Below, in pieces: positions 45,201 through 53,551 of a stretch of 55,687 bases of DNA. The notes beneath the pieces were generated by a model that was not told the origin of the DNA, searched no databases, and saw only the letters and a list, made by a program, of their open reading frames with translations. The first letter of the stretch is position 1, and every line of letters starts with the position of its first letter. The DNA comes from Nemertoderma westbladi (taxonomy: Eukaryota > Xenacoelomorpha > Nemertodermatida > Nemertodermatidae), in assembly GCA_032718475.1 (NCBI GenBank), contig JAUCBJ010001167.1, forward strand, positions 1-55,687. The letters run 5' to 3'. The position numbers were made by a program, and so were the translations under genes.

Positions 45201-48200
45201 GTTCAGCATACTTTCATTATATGGGATTCCTGATGAAATTATTGCAGCAATCAGATCAGTATACGATGGTTCGACAACATTTGTGTCTACTGTTGATGGT
45301 GATACAGAACCATTTGAAGTGTTATGGGGCGTCCTCCAGGGAGACACACTTGCACCATTCTTGTTCATAATTGTGGTTGACTATGTTCTACGCATGTCCT
45401 TAGATCATCATAATGATGATGGGGTGATGATAACTCCACCTACTGGCTCCAGAAGTCGAGGAAATCCTGCCAAGTACCTAACTGATCTAGACTTTGCTGA
45501 TGACTTAGGAGTACTCTCAGAATCACTAGAGGGAGCCCAACGGCTCCTCAGCTCATTAGAACATGCTGCTTCTAGTGTTGGTCTTTTTATTAACTCCAGA
45601 AAGACCAAAATTTTGACAGTTAACTTTGAAAGTTCTCAGCAAGTCTCTGATCGGATGAGCATAAGCTCAAAGGATGGTATGCTTGAGCATGTGGACGACT
45701 TCTGTTACCTGGGATCATGGATCCGGAAGTCAGGTGAGGACCTTCGAATACGTAAGGGAAAGGCATGGGCAGCCTTGAATAGGCTTTCCAGGATTTGGAA
45801 GTCACCGAGAATTAATCGGAAACTTAAGGTCCGATTATTTAGAGCAGCAGTAGTTCCAGTACTCCTCTATGGGAGTCCATGCTGGGCTCTAACTGCTGAG
45901 GACACCAAATCTCTGGATGGCACATTCACAAGAATGCTACTACTAGTACTACTACTACTACTAGGATCGGCATGCTGCATTGCAGCTGCATTTTTAAGAA
46001 TGCTGTGCCGGCTTGTCAACAAAATTGCACCGCCACAACTCCCTATCACCCATGACATTTGCTAGATCATCCGCATCTTTAAGGCCAGTGTCCTTTAAGA
46101 TGCGTCTCATGAAAGTCATGGGCTGTCCACCATGCTTATTCACTCCATGAGGCTGCCAAAGTACAAAATTATGCACTGGCTGGTCCTCACGGCGAAAGCA
46201 ATGTCCTGCAAAGCGGAGGCGATTTTGTTCTAGTGTCAAGCTTGGCGGAACCAATGAGACACCTCCAATGTTATATAGTGTCTGGTTGGAGATGTGTGCA
46301 TTGTACTTGACACAATGAACCCGGCGTAGCATTCTTGTGAATGTGCCATCCAGAGATTTGGTGTCCTCAGCAGTTAGAGCCCAGCATGGACTCCCGTAGA
46401 GGAGTACTGGAACTACTGCTGCTCTAAATAATCGGACCTTAAGTTTCCGATTAATTCTAGGTGACTTCCTAATCCTGGAAAGCCTATTCAAGGATGCCCA
46501 TGCCTTTCCCTTACGTATTCGAAGGTCCTCACCTGACTTCCGGATCCATGATCCCAGGTAACAGAAGTCGTCAACATGCTCAAGCATACCATCCTTTGAG
46601 CTTATGCTCATCCGATCAGAGACTTGCTGAGAACTTTAAAAGTTAACTGTCAGAATTTTGGTCTTTCTGGAGTTAATAAAAAGACCAACACTAGAAGCAG
46701 CATGTTCTAATGAGCTGAGGAGCCGTTGGGCTCCCTCTAATGATTCTGAGAGTACTCCTAAGTCATCAGCAAAGTCTAGATCAGTTAGGTACTTGGCAGG
46801 ATTTCCTCGACTTCTGGAGCCACAAGAATGCTACGCCGGGTTAATTGTGTCAAGTACAATGCACACATCTCCAACCAGACACTATATAACATTGGAGGTG
46901 TCTCATTGGTTCCCCCAAGCTTGACACTAGAACAAAATCGCCTCCGCTTTGCAGGACATCTGCAAATGCAGCTTTCGCCGTGAGGACCAGCCAGTGCATA
47001 ATCTTGTACTTTGTCAGCCTCATGGAGTGAATAAGCATGGTGGACAGCCCATGACTTTCTTGAGACGCATCTTAAAGGACACTGGCCTTGAAGATGCAGA
47101 TGATCTAGCAAATGTCATGGGTGATAGGGAGTTGTGGCGGCGCAATTTTGTCGACAAGCCGGCACAGCATTCTTAAAAATGCAGCTGCAATGCAGCATGC
47201 CGATACTAGTAGTAGTAGTAGTAGAGAAGAGCTATCAGTTGTTCCCCTATGGAAACTCATCTACTTGAGTGCGACAATTTAGAGTAGTGCGTAACTTCAT
47301 TATAGCTGGGTCCCCCTCCATTGAATAGCATTACTGTATATCATCAATATTGTTTTTCATGAACACCAGCTGCGATTTTATTATTGGGTTTATGGGACTT
47401 TTCGTTTATGTCAAATTATATCGAATACTAGACATAGAATCGACCTGAAATTTTGCGACACCATTATGAACCATCAATACAATGTACATGAAAACTTTTA
47501 TCAAAAAAGCTCGATGGTGTAATCGATTTTTCACGCCTCCGTAGGCAAACATACGAAATGCATTTCCTCGGGATTCTGATTATAAAAACGAAATAATTAC
47601 AACATAATTATTCCCCCTTTCCTTATCCCGCTGTAATATTCAACCTAGAAATATTCACTGAATTATTCATCTCAGAATATTATCCAATATCCCATATTAT
47701 GAGTCATATGACTCATTGTTCCAACCCAGATATCCTTAGTCCTGGCGGGCGTGCCAAGTCCTGCCTTGTCCACCCAACACACTCCATCCAGGGCACCATC
47801 CAGGGTCCATTGCTTATCCAATACATCCCTTTCCTTACACTGGCCATCAGCACACAGCCTACTGCCACCACCCAATAGCAGTAGGGAATGATTGACTAGT
47901 CACCTTCAAAACTCCATTCAGACACCAATTATTAATCGTCTAAAATAAAATAGTCTATTATAATGAATAATCAGATTTTAACATGGTTTGAACGTAAAGT
48001 CTCTGCCCAGAAAGTCCAACTGTGCGCAGGTGATAATTAGGGGTCAACTCCATATTGACCCCACATCGGGTTATAAATAGGGCCGCATCGGGACAAAAAA
48101 AAAGAGTCTTCAACCCCAGCTGCCTGAAGTGAGCCCTGCTCCTCAGTACAGCAAAAGTTTAGCCTAGAAGTCAGCTCTGCTCCAAAGTTGGGCGTCTTTG

Positions 48201-50849
48201 TTGCTGGGTCGGGCCTGCGAAAGGCTTTGCGATTGCCAGGAACGTAAGACGATTCAGGCTTGGTTTGAGTTTACTGGCTAAACTATTTAGCCTAGAAGTC
48301 AGCTCTGCTCCAAGGTGGGGCGGGGCGGGGGCGGGGCGTCTTTGTTGCTTGGTCGGGCCTGAGAAAGGCTTTGCGATTTCCGGGAACGTAAGACGATTCC
48401 TCCTTGGTTTGAGTTTACTGGCTAAACTATTTAGCCTAGAAGTCAGCTCTGCTCCAAGGTGGGGCGGGGCGTCTTTGTTGCTTGGTCGGGCCTGAGAAAG
48501 GCTTTGAGATTTCCAGGAACGTGAGACGATTTCGCCTTGGTTTGGGTTTACTGGCTAAACTAGCCCAGAACGCTTGTGTGCTTACTTTGGCCCGCCGGGC
48601 TGAATAAGCAGCGTATCCATCGACTCGGCTCTGTCACTCACGGTAGTGCTGGTGAACTGTCCGCCGTCTATATGTTTATTCCAGGTTCGCCAGAATAAAC
48701 TGTATAGTCTGAGAGCAAATTGCAGCTAACCATGAGTCCTATCGGTACCACCCCAGTTTAAACTCAGACGGTAACCTGTTGTTCTGCACTATCGCCAAGT
48801 TCCTTTTCCAAGTTCGATTTTCTTTGCCCTTTATTTGTATATTTTTTCCGGCGTATTTTTAGCAAAACAAAACGGCTAAAAAACGGTATATTTTCCTCTG
48901 CTTTTTGGATTATATTTGAGGCTATAGCTTCGGATCCTAACGGACCTAAAGCACCCCTCACCCGGTTTCTACATTTTTCCTCATCCCAGAGGTTTTCTAC
49001 AGTGTTACACGTTCGTGGGGTCTTCGCGCAGCACGAAGTGAGCAAAGCCTTTACCATATGGGTACCATTAATGAGTTGTCTGCCGTTAGTCAGAAGTCTT
49101 CAACACAATACTCGTCCTCATCTTGTGCCTCGTTGCGTTCGTTCGTTTTTGACGAAACTTCAGATTCTTTCTAAACTTTTGACGGACTACATACATACCA
49201 CGTTTCGTTTAATTTCATCAAGGAATAACCGAGTTATTATCGATCAAAAATTTACGACGACAGACGACGACAGACAACTCGCCAATGGCACCCATATGCT
49301 AAGGCTTCGCTTACTTCGTGGCTCGCCCCACAGCAAGTTATTCTATTTGTCAGAAGGAAGCAATATACAGTATTATTTGGGAAGAACAGAAAGTCACTGT
49401 GTTTTTGTACTATATTAAAAAGTTGTGGATGTCCGTAAATAACAAGTCATTGAAGGACCGTGTTCTAGTGGAAATATTTTATGTTAGCCGGAAAACCAAA
49501 ACACTAAGCGAAAGTGAATACTATCTAGAACCTTTTTGAGATTCAAAGCCGTTTTAGGAGCTTATCGTGCTAAGGAGCGCGAGTAATCCATTACAGATAG
49601 GAAGTGTGCGAAAATTTATGAAGATTCTGAAATTTTTGCTTAATATCTTGATTGATAGACATTTATAATTTATATCGGAATCGCCCCCTGAATAGACCTG
49701 AATAAGAGAAACCTGACTTTTGTTTATTTTTATTCTATTTGCAGATGACACGACCTTAATTGCGGGATATCCAATATCAACGGTGGTGGCTTTGATTGTT
49801 GTCTTAGTTATTATATTTGTTGTTGCCATAGTAATATGTTACTGTTTGTATCGCCAAAGGAACAAGATTAAACGAAAGTTTCAGGAAGTGACTAAAAAGC
49901 TTGAAGATGAAATTACAAGAGAAATTACCTTTGCAGTGTGAGTTTTATACATTGTAACAAAATAGATGCAATGGTCTCTGGTTAGCTTGTTAACCAATTG
50001 GTTAAGTCTCTGGTTAACTTGTTAACCTATTGGTTAAATCCCTCAAAGTTCGGTCCTCCCGTCATTTAGTGGAGTGGCGTAGTGACAAACCAGTGACTAG
50101 TGACCGTAGGGACATGGATGGATATGTAGCTCTAAACAATCCGACAATATCAACACTTTCAATATAATTCCAGGTAACTAATTAAAAAACATTGGGATTT
50201 CTGTAATCTTGGATATATCGTCAATTAAATCGATAAAACTAGGCTGGAAAACTAGACAAAATTATAATTCGCCGAAATACGATTACCCAAACGAATTTGG
50301 GTAATTAGTACCAGTCCAGTATTCCTCCAAAAAAAACTTCGTTACTAGAGTGTCACGTGTTGGTTAATAGTCGCCACGAGAATATTAAATATCATTTTCA
50401 ATTAGAGATTTCAATTAATATTAAATAATTACCACAATAAATGGTGCCATGCTTAATAGTTTCTATTTTAACTAAAACTTTTGACAGAACCTAATATCAT
50501 TTTTGGTGACTGTTTCCGGAAATCGGTAATGTAGTAAGTTGTTACGTAAGCATGTCGTCAAAAGAAAGAAGACATCTAAAAGTAATAAATGTCTAAATTA
50601 AAAAAAATTATATAACTCTAAAATAATTATTACACATTTATTTTATCTAGTAAATCGGGACCAAATTCTGATGCAATGCCGCCGCAGCGAAACAACAACA
50701 CAGTGGCTGCAGCTTCGGTGGTTTCGTACCAGACAGACAACCAACTACAGGAAAACTCGAGACCAAATTTGGTAAAAATAGCGTGGTCTAATACGAAAGT
50801 TATCGATAACGAATTGAAAACAATAAACGTAACAAATCTTAAAATTTAG
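24248..50849 (+). CDS. Gene copy 2: membrane-anchored HEXXH metallopeptidase with ShKT and FN3 domains (complete, 10 exons)
   Basis: Exons: 24248-24299, 26343-26548, 26820-27035, 27366-27555, 27732-27899, 28763-28996, 29461-29596, 38928-39121, 49745-49937, 50651-50849. Their sum is 1788 nt, 595 residues plus TAG, with all GT..AG junctions in phase. Domains in rough residue order: signal peptide 1-17, N-terminal region with Cys 18-160, zinc site HEFAHG about 180, EYFAE about 218, ShKT 315-355, FN3 357-450, transmembrane 475-500, cytoplasmic tail to 595. Role: probably an ectoenzyme that cleaves a secreted or surface protein; the substrate is unknown. Introns 1, 7 and 8 are swollen by a DNA element, a 9.3-kb minisatellite, and LINEs plus a second DNA element. 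Coding frame and splice sites are intact, so the gene looks functional. Confidence 0.9.
24384..25960. mobile_element. 1.58-kb non-autonomous DNA element in copy 2 intron 1
   Basis: The left end is TTAATCCTAAAACCCGGGGG; the right end GCCCGGTACTAATAGGG is roughly its reverse complement. Both ends also have TCAATATGAC next to G or C runs. The interior is a degenerate ~160-bp tandem repeat with landmarks CTTGTATTTTTCGG, TTTGGTGCCAGCAC and TTTCTTGCGTTATACG. It has no protein. A second copy lies in intron 8 of the same gene. The ends suggest a TTAA-target family such as piggyBac, but the right side has no clean TTAA. Confidence 0.7.
26343..26548 (+). CDS. Copy 2 exon 2: N-terminal Cys-containing region
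   Basis: The exon is 206 nt, phase 1 to 0: VCNASATSAERGRSWRNCNC, then SAVPNSLRDLLNLDPFYKKY and ending RRACYV|GTAAGT. Copy 3 exon 2 differs at only about five bases. The part of copy 1 exon 2 in view is also nearly identical. The ~68-residue region with three or four Cys is not a domain I can name. Confidence 0.9.
26820..27035 (+). CDS. Copy 2 exon 3
   Basis: The exon is 216 nt, phase 0 on both sides, starting VWFLMADRRDLRDAYFNYG and ending LLCYPPGE|GTGAGA. It precedes the zinc-site exon and forms the first part of the peptidase core. A second GAEEN motif is shared with copy 1. Copy 3 exon 3 is nearly identical over the part in view. Confidence 0.9.
27201..27321. repeat. 10-bp tandem repeat in copy 2 intron 3
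   Basis: About twelve units of GATGTGAACA/GATGTGAACG end 44 bp before the exon 4 acceptor, next to a GGGGGG run. The right-most units share the change to ...ACG. No function is seen. Confidence 0.85.
27366..27555 (+). CDS. Copy 2 exon 4: zinc-binding HEXXH exon
   Basis: The exon is 190 nt, with V-H-E-F-A-H-G-V-H-L-I-G and, at the end, TNEKEYFAE|GTAGGT. The two His and the Glu of HEXXH are intact. The YFAE Glu is a candidate third ligand. It matches copy 1 exon 4 in length and phase. Between the motifs lies a short, variable loop (SDPPLFDEIEHTFSQSKALW). Confidence 0.9.
27732..27899 (+). CDS. Copy 2 exon 5 (end of peptidase domain)
   Basis: 168 nt, phase 1 to 1, TQSFFNVNQEVAAPNGIHNL then FDISGYDIVIKVFPC and NRCS. 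Two Cys near the end may pair with each other or with the N-terminal region. The following 863-bp intron has an open frame (28207-28503) that I do not recognise. Confidence 0.87.
28763..28996 (+). CDS. Copy 2 exon 6: ShKT domain
   Basis: 234 nt, same length as in copy 1. Six Cys in ShKT spacing (ACQNIEQDC, MQC, INC, VSC, DWC) with W and N-P at the expected places. The donor is T|GTTTGT, weaker than the GTATGT of copy 1. As a module at the end of the peptidase it is more likely a binding or folding domain than a toxin. Confidence 0.88.
29461..29596 (+). CDS. Copy 2 exon 7: first half of FN3 domain
   Basis: 136 nt, phase 1 to 2, TPDPPTEVQVSNVENGKVKV then DWNPGYNGDLPNTFTVTATP, ending AACAG|GTTGGT. 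A second in-phase donor lies 60 nt downstream at 29656. It would add LVSNLRNTFTVTATSVGGNR, a 20-residue near-copy of the exon end. Read-through then meets a TAA at 29730, so only these two donors keep the frame directly. The exon end seeds the array that fills intron 7. Confidence 0.88.
29548..38868 (+). repeat. ~60-bp minisatellite containing the exon 7 donor, 9.3 kb (copy 2 intron 7)
   Basis: Roughly 155 units, mostly 60 bp, with 69-bp forms (an added ATAGGA and CCAACATC piece) and shortened forms. The unit has AACAG|GTTGGTATCTAAT, CTACCAAACACATTC, ACTGTAACAG and AACATCAGTAGGAGG. The first unit begins inside exon 7, so the array grew from an exon-intron boundary. Runs of 60 or 69 bp stay open for up to 228 residues (NTFTVTATTVGGNRLVSNLP). 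Large internal duplications of about 792 and 3049 bp are visible. The array is on the gene strand and is transcribed as intron if the gene is. Confidence 0.95.
38928..39121 (+). CDS. Copy 2 exon 8: second half of FN3 domain
   Basis: 194 nt, phase 2 to 1. Split Arg codon, SKRQSPKAFETSKS, then LIIDTLTIGESYAISVKAS, NAFKSSTTADAAG. It lacks the Thr-rich stalk of copy 1 exon 8 and ends TETSGD|GTATGT. It sits 60 bp after the end of the repeat array. Confidence 0.88.
39571..41785. mobile_element. Second copy of the CCCTATTA-ended element, split by a LINE (copy 2 intron 8)
   Basis: Left end TTAACCCTATTAAACCCGGG and right end CCCGGTACTAATAGGGTTA are inverted repeats. Without the LINE the element is about 1.55 kb and follows the intron 1 copy throughout (TGAAATTTTATGACTTTTCC, CAATTAGCCAAAAAA and so on). 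It ends in a (G)n tract near 41725. The LINE arrived later, since it interrupts this element. Confidence 0.75.
40294..40946 (-). mobile_element. LINE copy 5 (5'-truncated, inside the DNA element)
   Basis: 3' end with CTA-type tail, then the C-terminal RT frame. It is 5'-truncated at 653 bp. Exact 12-bp flanks ATCAAATATATC (40282-40293 and 40947-40958). The open frame 40335-41114 runs from the LINE into the surrounding element and is a chimera by chance; only 40335-40946 is LINE-derived. Confidence 0.9.
41786..43030. repeat. Intron stretch with a 20-bp tandem repeat
   Basis: Seven units of CATATACATTATATAAGCAT occupy 42529-42668; one unit has TTCATC. The rest is A+T-rich with no recognisable feature. 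An open frame at 42815-43039 reaches the start of LINE copy 3 and may belong to its 5' region or to flank. Confidence 0.8.
43381..44280 (+). CDS. APE-type endonuclease region of LINE copy 3
   Basis: 299 residues open. LSLSAVGVQEHRM is the first catalytic region; then GGIGLLMN, FLGDFNASLL, SGHKSQIDHILFRRKY and FSSDHRLIAAKV (SDH motif). This is the order of apurinic-type LINE endonucleases, which nick the target strand to prime reverse transcription. It ends at a TAA where LINE copy 2 keeps a sense codon (TACCCTCGAAAC), so the stop is a point change. Confidence 0.87.
   Translation: MADKLSLSAVGVQEHRMQTGQTDEVLIKDMGGGWRLALASADDSGNGGIGLLMNPTAHAALDKIDQISNRIIRCHFSCSGRLAKKLPKVVLIVCYSPTSVAPVEEVENFYHNLQAATDGVHQQAFLTFLGDFNASLLQSPTSPWVYSNSVNRNSVHLQDFISGNGLISAGTQFKKRTGKLWTHSGPSGHKSQIDHILFRRKYRSSIQDCNAFTLQPFSSDHRLIAAKVRLSLRASRTTKSALPRHDWSSLLQQPSVRSSFTLQLSNRYEVLASDAADHCEGYTAFTEAVKLAAAETVPV
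44336..45007 (+). pseudogene. Linker region between endonuclease and RT in LINE copy 3
   Basis: 223 residues with KAQKESRLKQTTAAKNAVKA, then HFEKLLNNDRVLPD, and later NRASAVDGIPPEVFKI, the typical region before RT motif 1 (ASG.DGIP-like). It joins the endonuclease only through a frame change at 44335 (an inserted ATAT). It ends near a small tandem duplication before the RT core. Confidence 0.75.
45079..47176 (+). pseudogene. Reverse transcriptase of LINE copy 3, split by LINE copy 4
   Basis: The first part (45079-45938) has motifs FVDFFKAFDSVSR, GVLQGDTLAPFLFIIVVDY and LDFADDLGVL and ends TFTRML. The second part resumes at 46833 with VNCVKYNAHISNQTLYNIGG and ends DKPAQHS at 47173. In the second part a small insertion, TCTGCAAATGCAG near 46960, disturbs the frame in FAGHCFRRED. 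This copy cannot encode an enzyme now. Confidence 0.85.
45939..46820 (-). mobile_element. LINE copy 4 (nested in LINE copy 3)
   Basis: 882 bp, 3' tail with CTA repeats, 5'-truncated in the RT. Exact 12-bp flanks CACAAGAATGCT (45927-45938 and 46821-46832). The frame 45994-46611 encodes the C-terminal RT part from MSISSKDGML onward; a TAA in the upstream part (ACTTTTAAAG context near 46635) breaks the rest. It is the same family as its host, so the host was already in place when this copy moved. Confidence 0.93.
47225..48148. other. Intron 8 stretch without a gene
   Basis: No exon or element is recognised. A TATA-like word in GGGTTATAAATAGGGCCGC near 48070 looks promoter-like and may belong to a repeat or LTR-like unit containing the following ~140-bp repeats. 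No LTR ends or primer site could be fixed. Confidence 0.4.
48149..48560. repeat. Three ~140-bp tandem repeats with GC-box runs
   Basis: Each unit has TTTAGCCTAGAAGTCAGCTC, a GGGGCGGGGCG run (longest in the second unit near 48316), GTCTTTGTTGCTTGGTCGGG, and GAACGTAAGACGATTC, then TTTACTGGCTAAACTA. Units are well kept. The GC runs fit Sp1-type sites or G-quadruplexes. The function is unknown. Confidence 0.82.
48561..49744. other. End of intron 8
   Basis: No coding exon is accepted. 49140-49335 resembles a dispersed repeat with GACGACAGACGACGACAGAC and CGTGGCTCGCCCC. Open frames at 48764-49057 (minus) and 49002-49418 (plus) have no recognised motifs. The intron ends in the acceptor TATTTGCAG. 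Confidence 0.5.
49745..49937 (+). CDS. Copy 2 exon 9: transmembrane helix and basic juxtamembrane segment
   Basis: 193 nt, phase 1 to 2. DDTTLIAGYPISTV, then VALIVVLVIIFVVAIVICY as the membrane helix, followed by RQRNKIKRK (stop-transfer, cytoplasmic side) and a charged helix FQEVTKKLEDEITREITFA. This makes the protein type I with the peptidase outside the cell. The donor is GCAGT|GTGAGT. Confidence 0.88.
49938..50650. other. Copy 2 intron 9
   Basis: A 713-bp intron from GTGAGT to TTTTATCTAG. It has a short near-duplication (CTCTGGTTAACTTGTTAACC) at about 49974-50037. Otherwise unremarkable, A+T-rich. Confidence 0.7.
50651..50849 (+). CDS. Copy 2 exon 10: cytoplasmic tail and stop
   Basis: 199 nt, entered in phase 2: KSGPNSDAMPPQRNNNTVAA, then SYQTDNQLQENSRPNL, ending NVTNLKI and TAG. 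It is rich in Asn, Gln and Ser, with SYQTD a possible phosphorylated Tyr site. A GTAAAA donor-like site after RPNL could splice further, but reading on gives a natural stop and the total length is a multiple of three. Confidence 0.75.
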
Positions 50850-52360
50850 GGAATTTAACCAGCAATTAATATATAATTTGAATCGTAATTTATTGTGTTT
50901 ACTACAAATGTGCATTTTGTGTTTGAGATGTTCAAATAATATTTGGGTTGTTTTAAAACACAGCCAATATTATAATATCGTCTGAAATCTGAAACCATAG
51001 TAGTTAGGGAGGTACATGATCAGTACAATGGATATATTATTCAAATATTTATCATCAAATAATAATGTATCCTTGCCATCCCACAAAGGCAAACAATTCG
51101 ACAGATATTAAGTAAGTGTTGGTGGAACTGTGTAGTGTGAACCTCATTAAAATGTTTTACTTGAACTTTATAAACAGTAGTACATTATAAGTATATGTAG
51201 GTAATAGTAAATTGTACTTTATTGTGGAATTTTTACTTTTACTATTAATATTCAGCAATTTAATTGAAGTCATATTATTGCTCGATTTAAATGATGTTTG
51301 CCATGCTGAATTACTTCAAAATAAATCAGTATTTAGGAGCCCGCTCAAAGAGCAGGGATAGTTACTGTCAGAAAAAATTGTCAGTGAGGGATACATATAG
51401 CCAGCCATCCATACATATACCGGAATTGAAGGGCTCTTGTGAAAAGGGCTCCTTACCACAACGCTTGCATTGCGTTTCTATTAAATTCTTTCGAAATCAA
51501 TCTGTATTGAAACATTATTTAAATCGACCAGTAATATCAAGCGAAGTAATTCAGCATGGAATAAATCATCCATCCAAAATATCACTTGATGTAAATTAAA
51601 TACAGGCCTAGGCCATACATCATGATGGAATGAACCATGGAATACTATATCATAAAGACGGAGAGTGATACCAAAATTGTGTTGTTTAAATTTGTAAGTA
51701 ACGTAAATGTTTGAAAAAAAATAATTCTGGTTCATAGACCTCGTTTCCAGTAAATGTCTCGGTTATCATGGAAACGATGTCAATGGCTCACTTATTTTTT
51801 TCAAAAATTAACTTTACTAATGACACATCCAAAAGTCAGGGGTGGCACAGGCGCATACTAAAGTGGTTCGTTTCTAGAGTGAACAAATGTTCCTGGACAA
51901 ACTGTCTATCTATCAATATCTTAGGCTGAAAATTAGCTTTTTTTCTCAATTTCCTATGTGGTATGACCTCGATTTTGGGCTCATTTTTAATTGTTTGATT
52001 ATTGGGAATATTCTGCAAATTATTCCCAACAAAAGTAATTATCTGAAGGCTATACAATATAGAAAAACTGCAAAAAGATAAAAAAAATCAGGTTGACAAA
52101 TATAAACAACCATTTTTAACATGGGAAAGACTTTATGTTGAGTTGTAGAAATATGATCCAAAGCTGCAATACTGTAAATTTCTGGCCACTCATTTAGTTT
52201 CAATATTAAATAAAGCGTTTCGATGTTTTCTAGAAACGTTTGAAAAAAGTGTATCTATTAATATTTGACATGTCGCATTAATACTATGCTTGCTAACATT
52301 CATTTTTCTGTAATTCGTATTATCGCACTACATATTAATTTTCTTAGAATCACTGAGATA

Positions 52361-52515
52361 TGACGCGCCGTTCTAAGGGTCCATGTTCTATGTTCTATGT
52401 TCTACGACGCGCCGTTCTAAGGGTCCATGTTCTATGTTCTATGACGCGCCGTTCTAAGGGTCCATGTTCTATGTTCTATGACGCGCCGTTCTAAGGGTCC
52501 ATGTTCTATGTTCTA
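52361..52515. repeat. ~37-bp tandem repeat, four units
   Basis: Units of GACGCGCCGTTCTAAGGGTC plus CATGTTCTATGTTCTAT, with the ATGTTCT word repeated inside each unit. GC-rich cores in A+T-rich intergenic sequence. Confidence 0.88.
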
Positions 52516-53220
52516 ACATCTGTACGACGCTGCTATCTTTTTAGAATAAACAATCATTAACATAAATAATATATAACCTATATAATGTTATTTAGTCGAT
52601 TTCGGCCATTTATTGCTTCGGAATGAGAAGCGATTGAAAACGATCCCGAAGCACGGAGGGACAAGTCGAACATATACATTTTAATTGATTGGTTTTGTTA
52701 CCCCAGTCACTGATTCTCTTTTCTATGTGGCTCGCCCCATAACAGGATAGGTTGATATTCAAACTGATTTGTTCGCAGACAATCAGGTTTCTCCAGGGTC
52801 CAGGTATTGCCAAAAACCACAGGAAGTGAGGGAGAGTGTATGGGGGGAGGGAGGGAATTAATATCTTGAATAGGCATGTTAAATGCCATCTAATATGGGT
52901 TGGGTATTTATTATACGGTCCAATAGCATACACTGTGAAAATAAGGAACACCTGGTAGTGCAAGGAATTATTATTATAAAGCAAATGGTTTGGCAGCCCT
53001 TTATGGAAACGCAATTCATTTCTTTATACATTTCTAATATCTAATATTTACATTACACATATTTAATTTAATGGTTAATTAATTGCCTACTAAAAATGTA
53101 TTCCGCATCAGTGGCGATGGGATATCACTATGCGATAGGCTGGAAGCTGCAACGATTCCATAACAAGCAGTGAGAATACAACATAAAGCAAAGGGATACA
53201 TGCAAAGGCAATTTAAATAC

Positions 53221-53270
53221 CATGAGCTCATGTATAACATGAGCTCATGTATAACATGAGCTATGTATAA
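53221..53270. repeat. Small tandem palindrome CATGAGCTCATG
   Basis: Three units of ~18 bp, ACATGAGCTCATGTATA, each with the 12-bp perfect palindrome CATGAGCTCATG (the last shortened). About 280 bp upstream of the copy 3 start; it could be a regulatory site by position only. Confidence 0.7.
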
Positions 53271-53551
53271 GCTTCCACACAGTGTAACTGTATGTTTGTT
53301 CTGGTTAAAAAAAAAATTGATTTTTGAAATTGAATTGATTGAAAAAAAATATTACTTTCGCGTATTTATCTTTTCGTTTATTTTATTTATTTTTTATTTA
53401 TTTTAATTAACATGAACCGTAGATACTGCGTGTAGGTAATTATTGTCTCGTCTGTAAATTTGACACGTATAATAAAACAAACTGATTATTATTAGTGTAG
53501 TTGACGACATAGTTGACGCTCTGCTATGAATTATTAGAACTATTTAGTACT

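Larger units (their letters stand above)
43031..47224 (+). mobile_element. LINE copy 3 (near full-length, interrupted by LINE copy 4)
   Basis: Best-preserved copy. It has the endonuclease, linker and RT in order, with 3' end GCCGATAC(TAG)n. LINE copy 4 is inserted in the opposite orientation at 45939. After it the RT reading resumes at CACAAGAATGCT and finishes at TAA 47174-47176. Other lesions: TAA at 44278, a frame change near 44345 and a small duplication GGGGAATCTC near 44940. It lies in copy 2 intron 8 on the gene strand. Confidence 0.9.
50850..53551. other. Intergenic region between copy 2 and copy 3
   Basis: No gene is supported. AATAAA words at about 51319 and 51559 are possible polyadenylation signals for copy 2. 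Minus open frame 52610-53014 has no recognised domain. Two small tandem repeats occur here. Just before copy 3, an upstream ATGAATTATTAG gives a three-codon upstream frame at 53525-53536. Confidence 0.5.

Noticed and set aside
52610-53014. 134-codon minus frame between copy 2 and copy 3
   Set aside because: No recognised motif, no flanking gene signals, and low-complexity Pro/Ser part; repeat-derived or chance.
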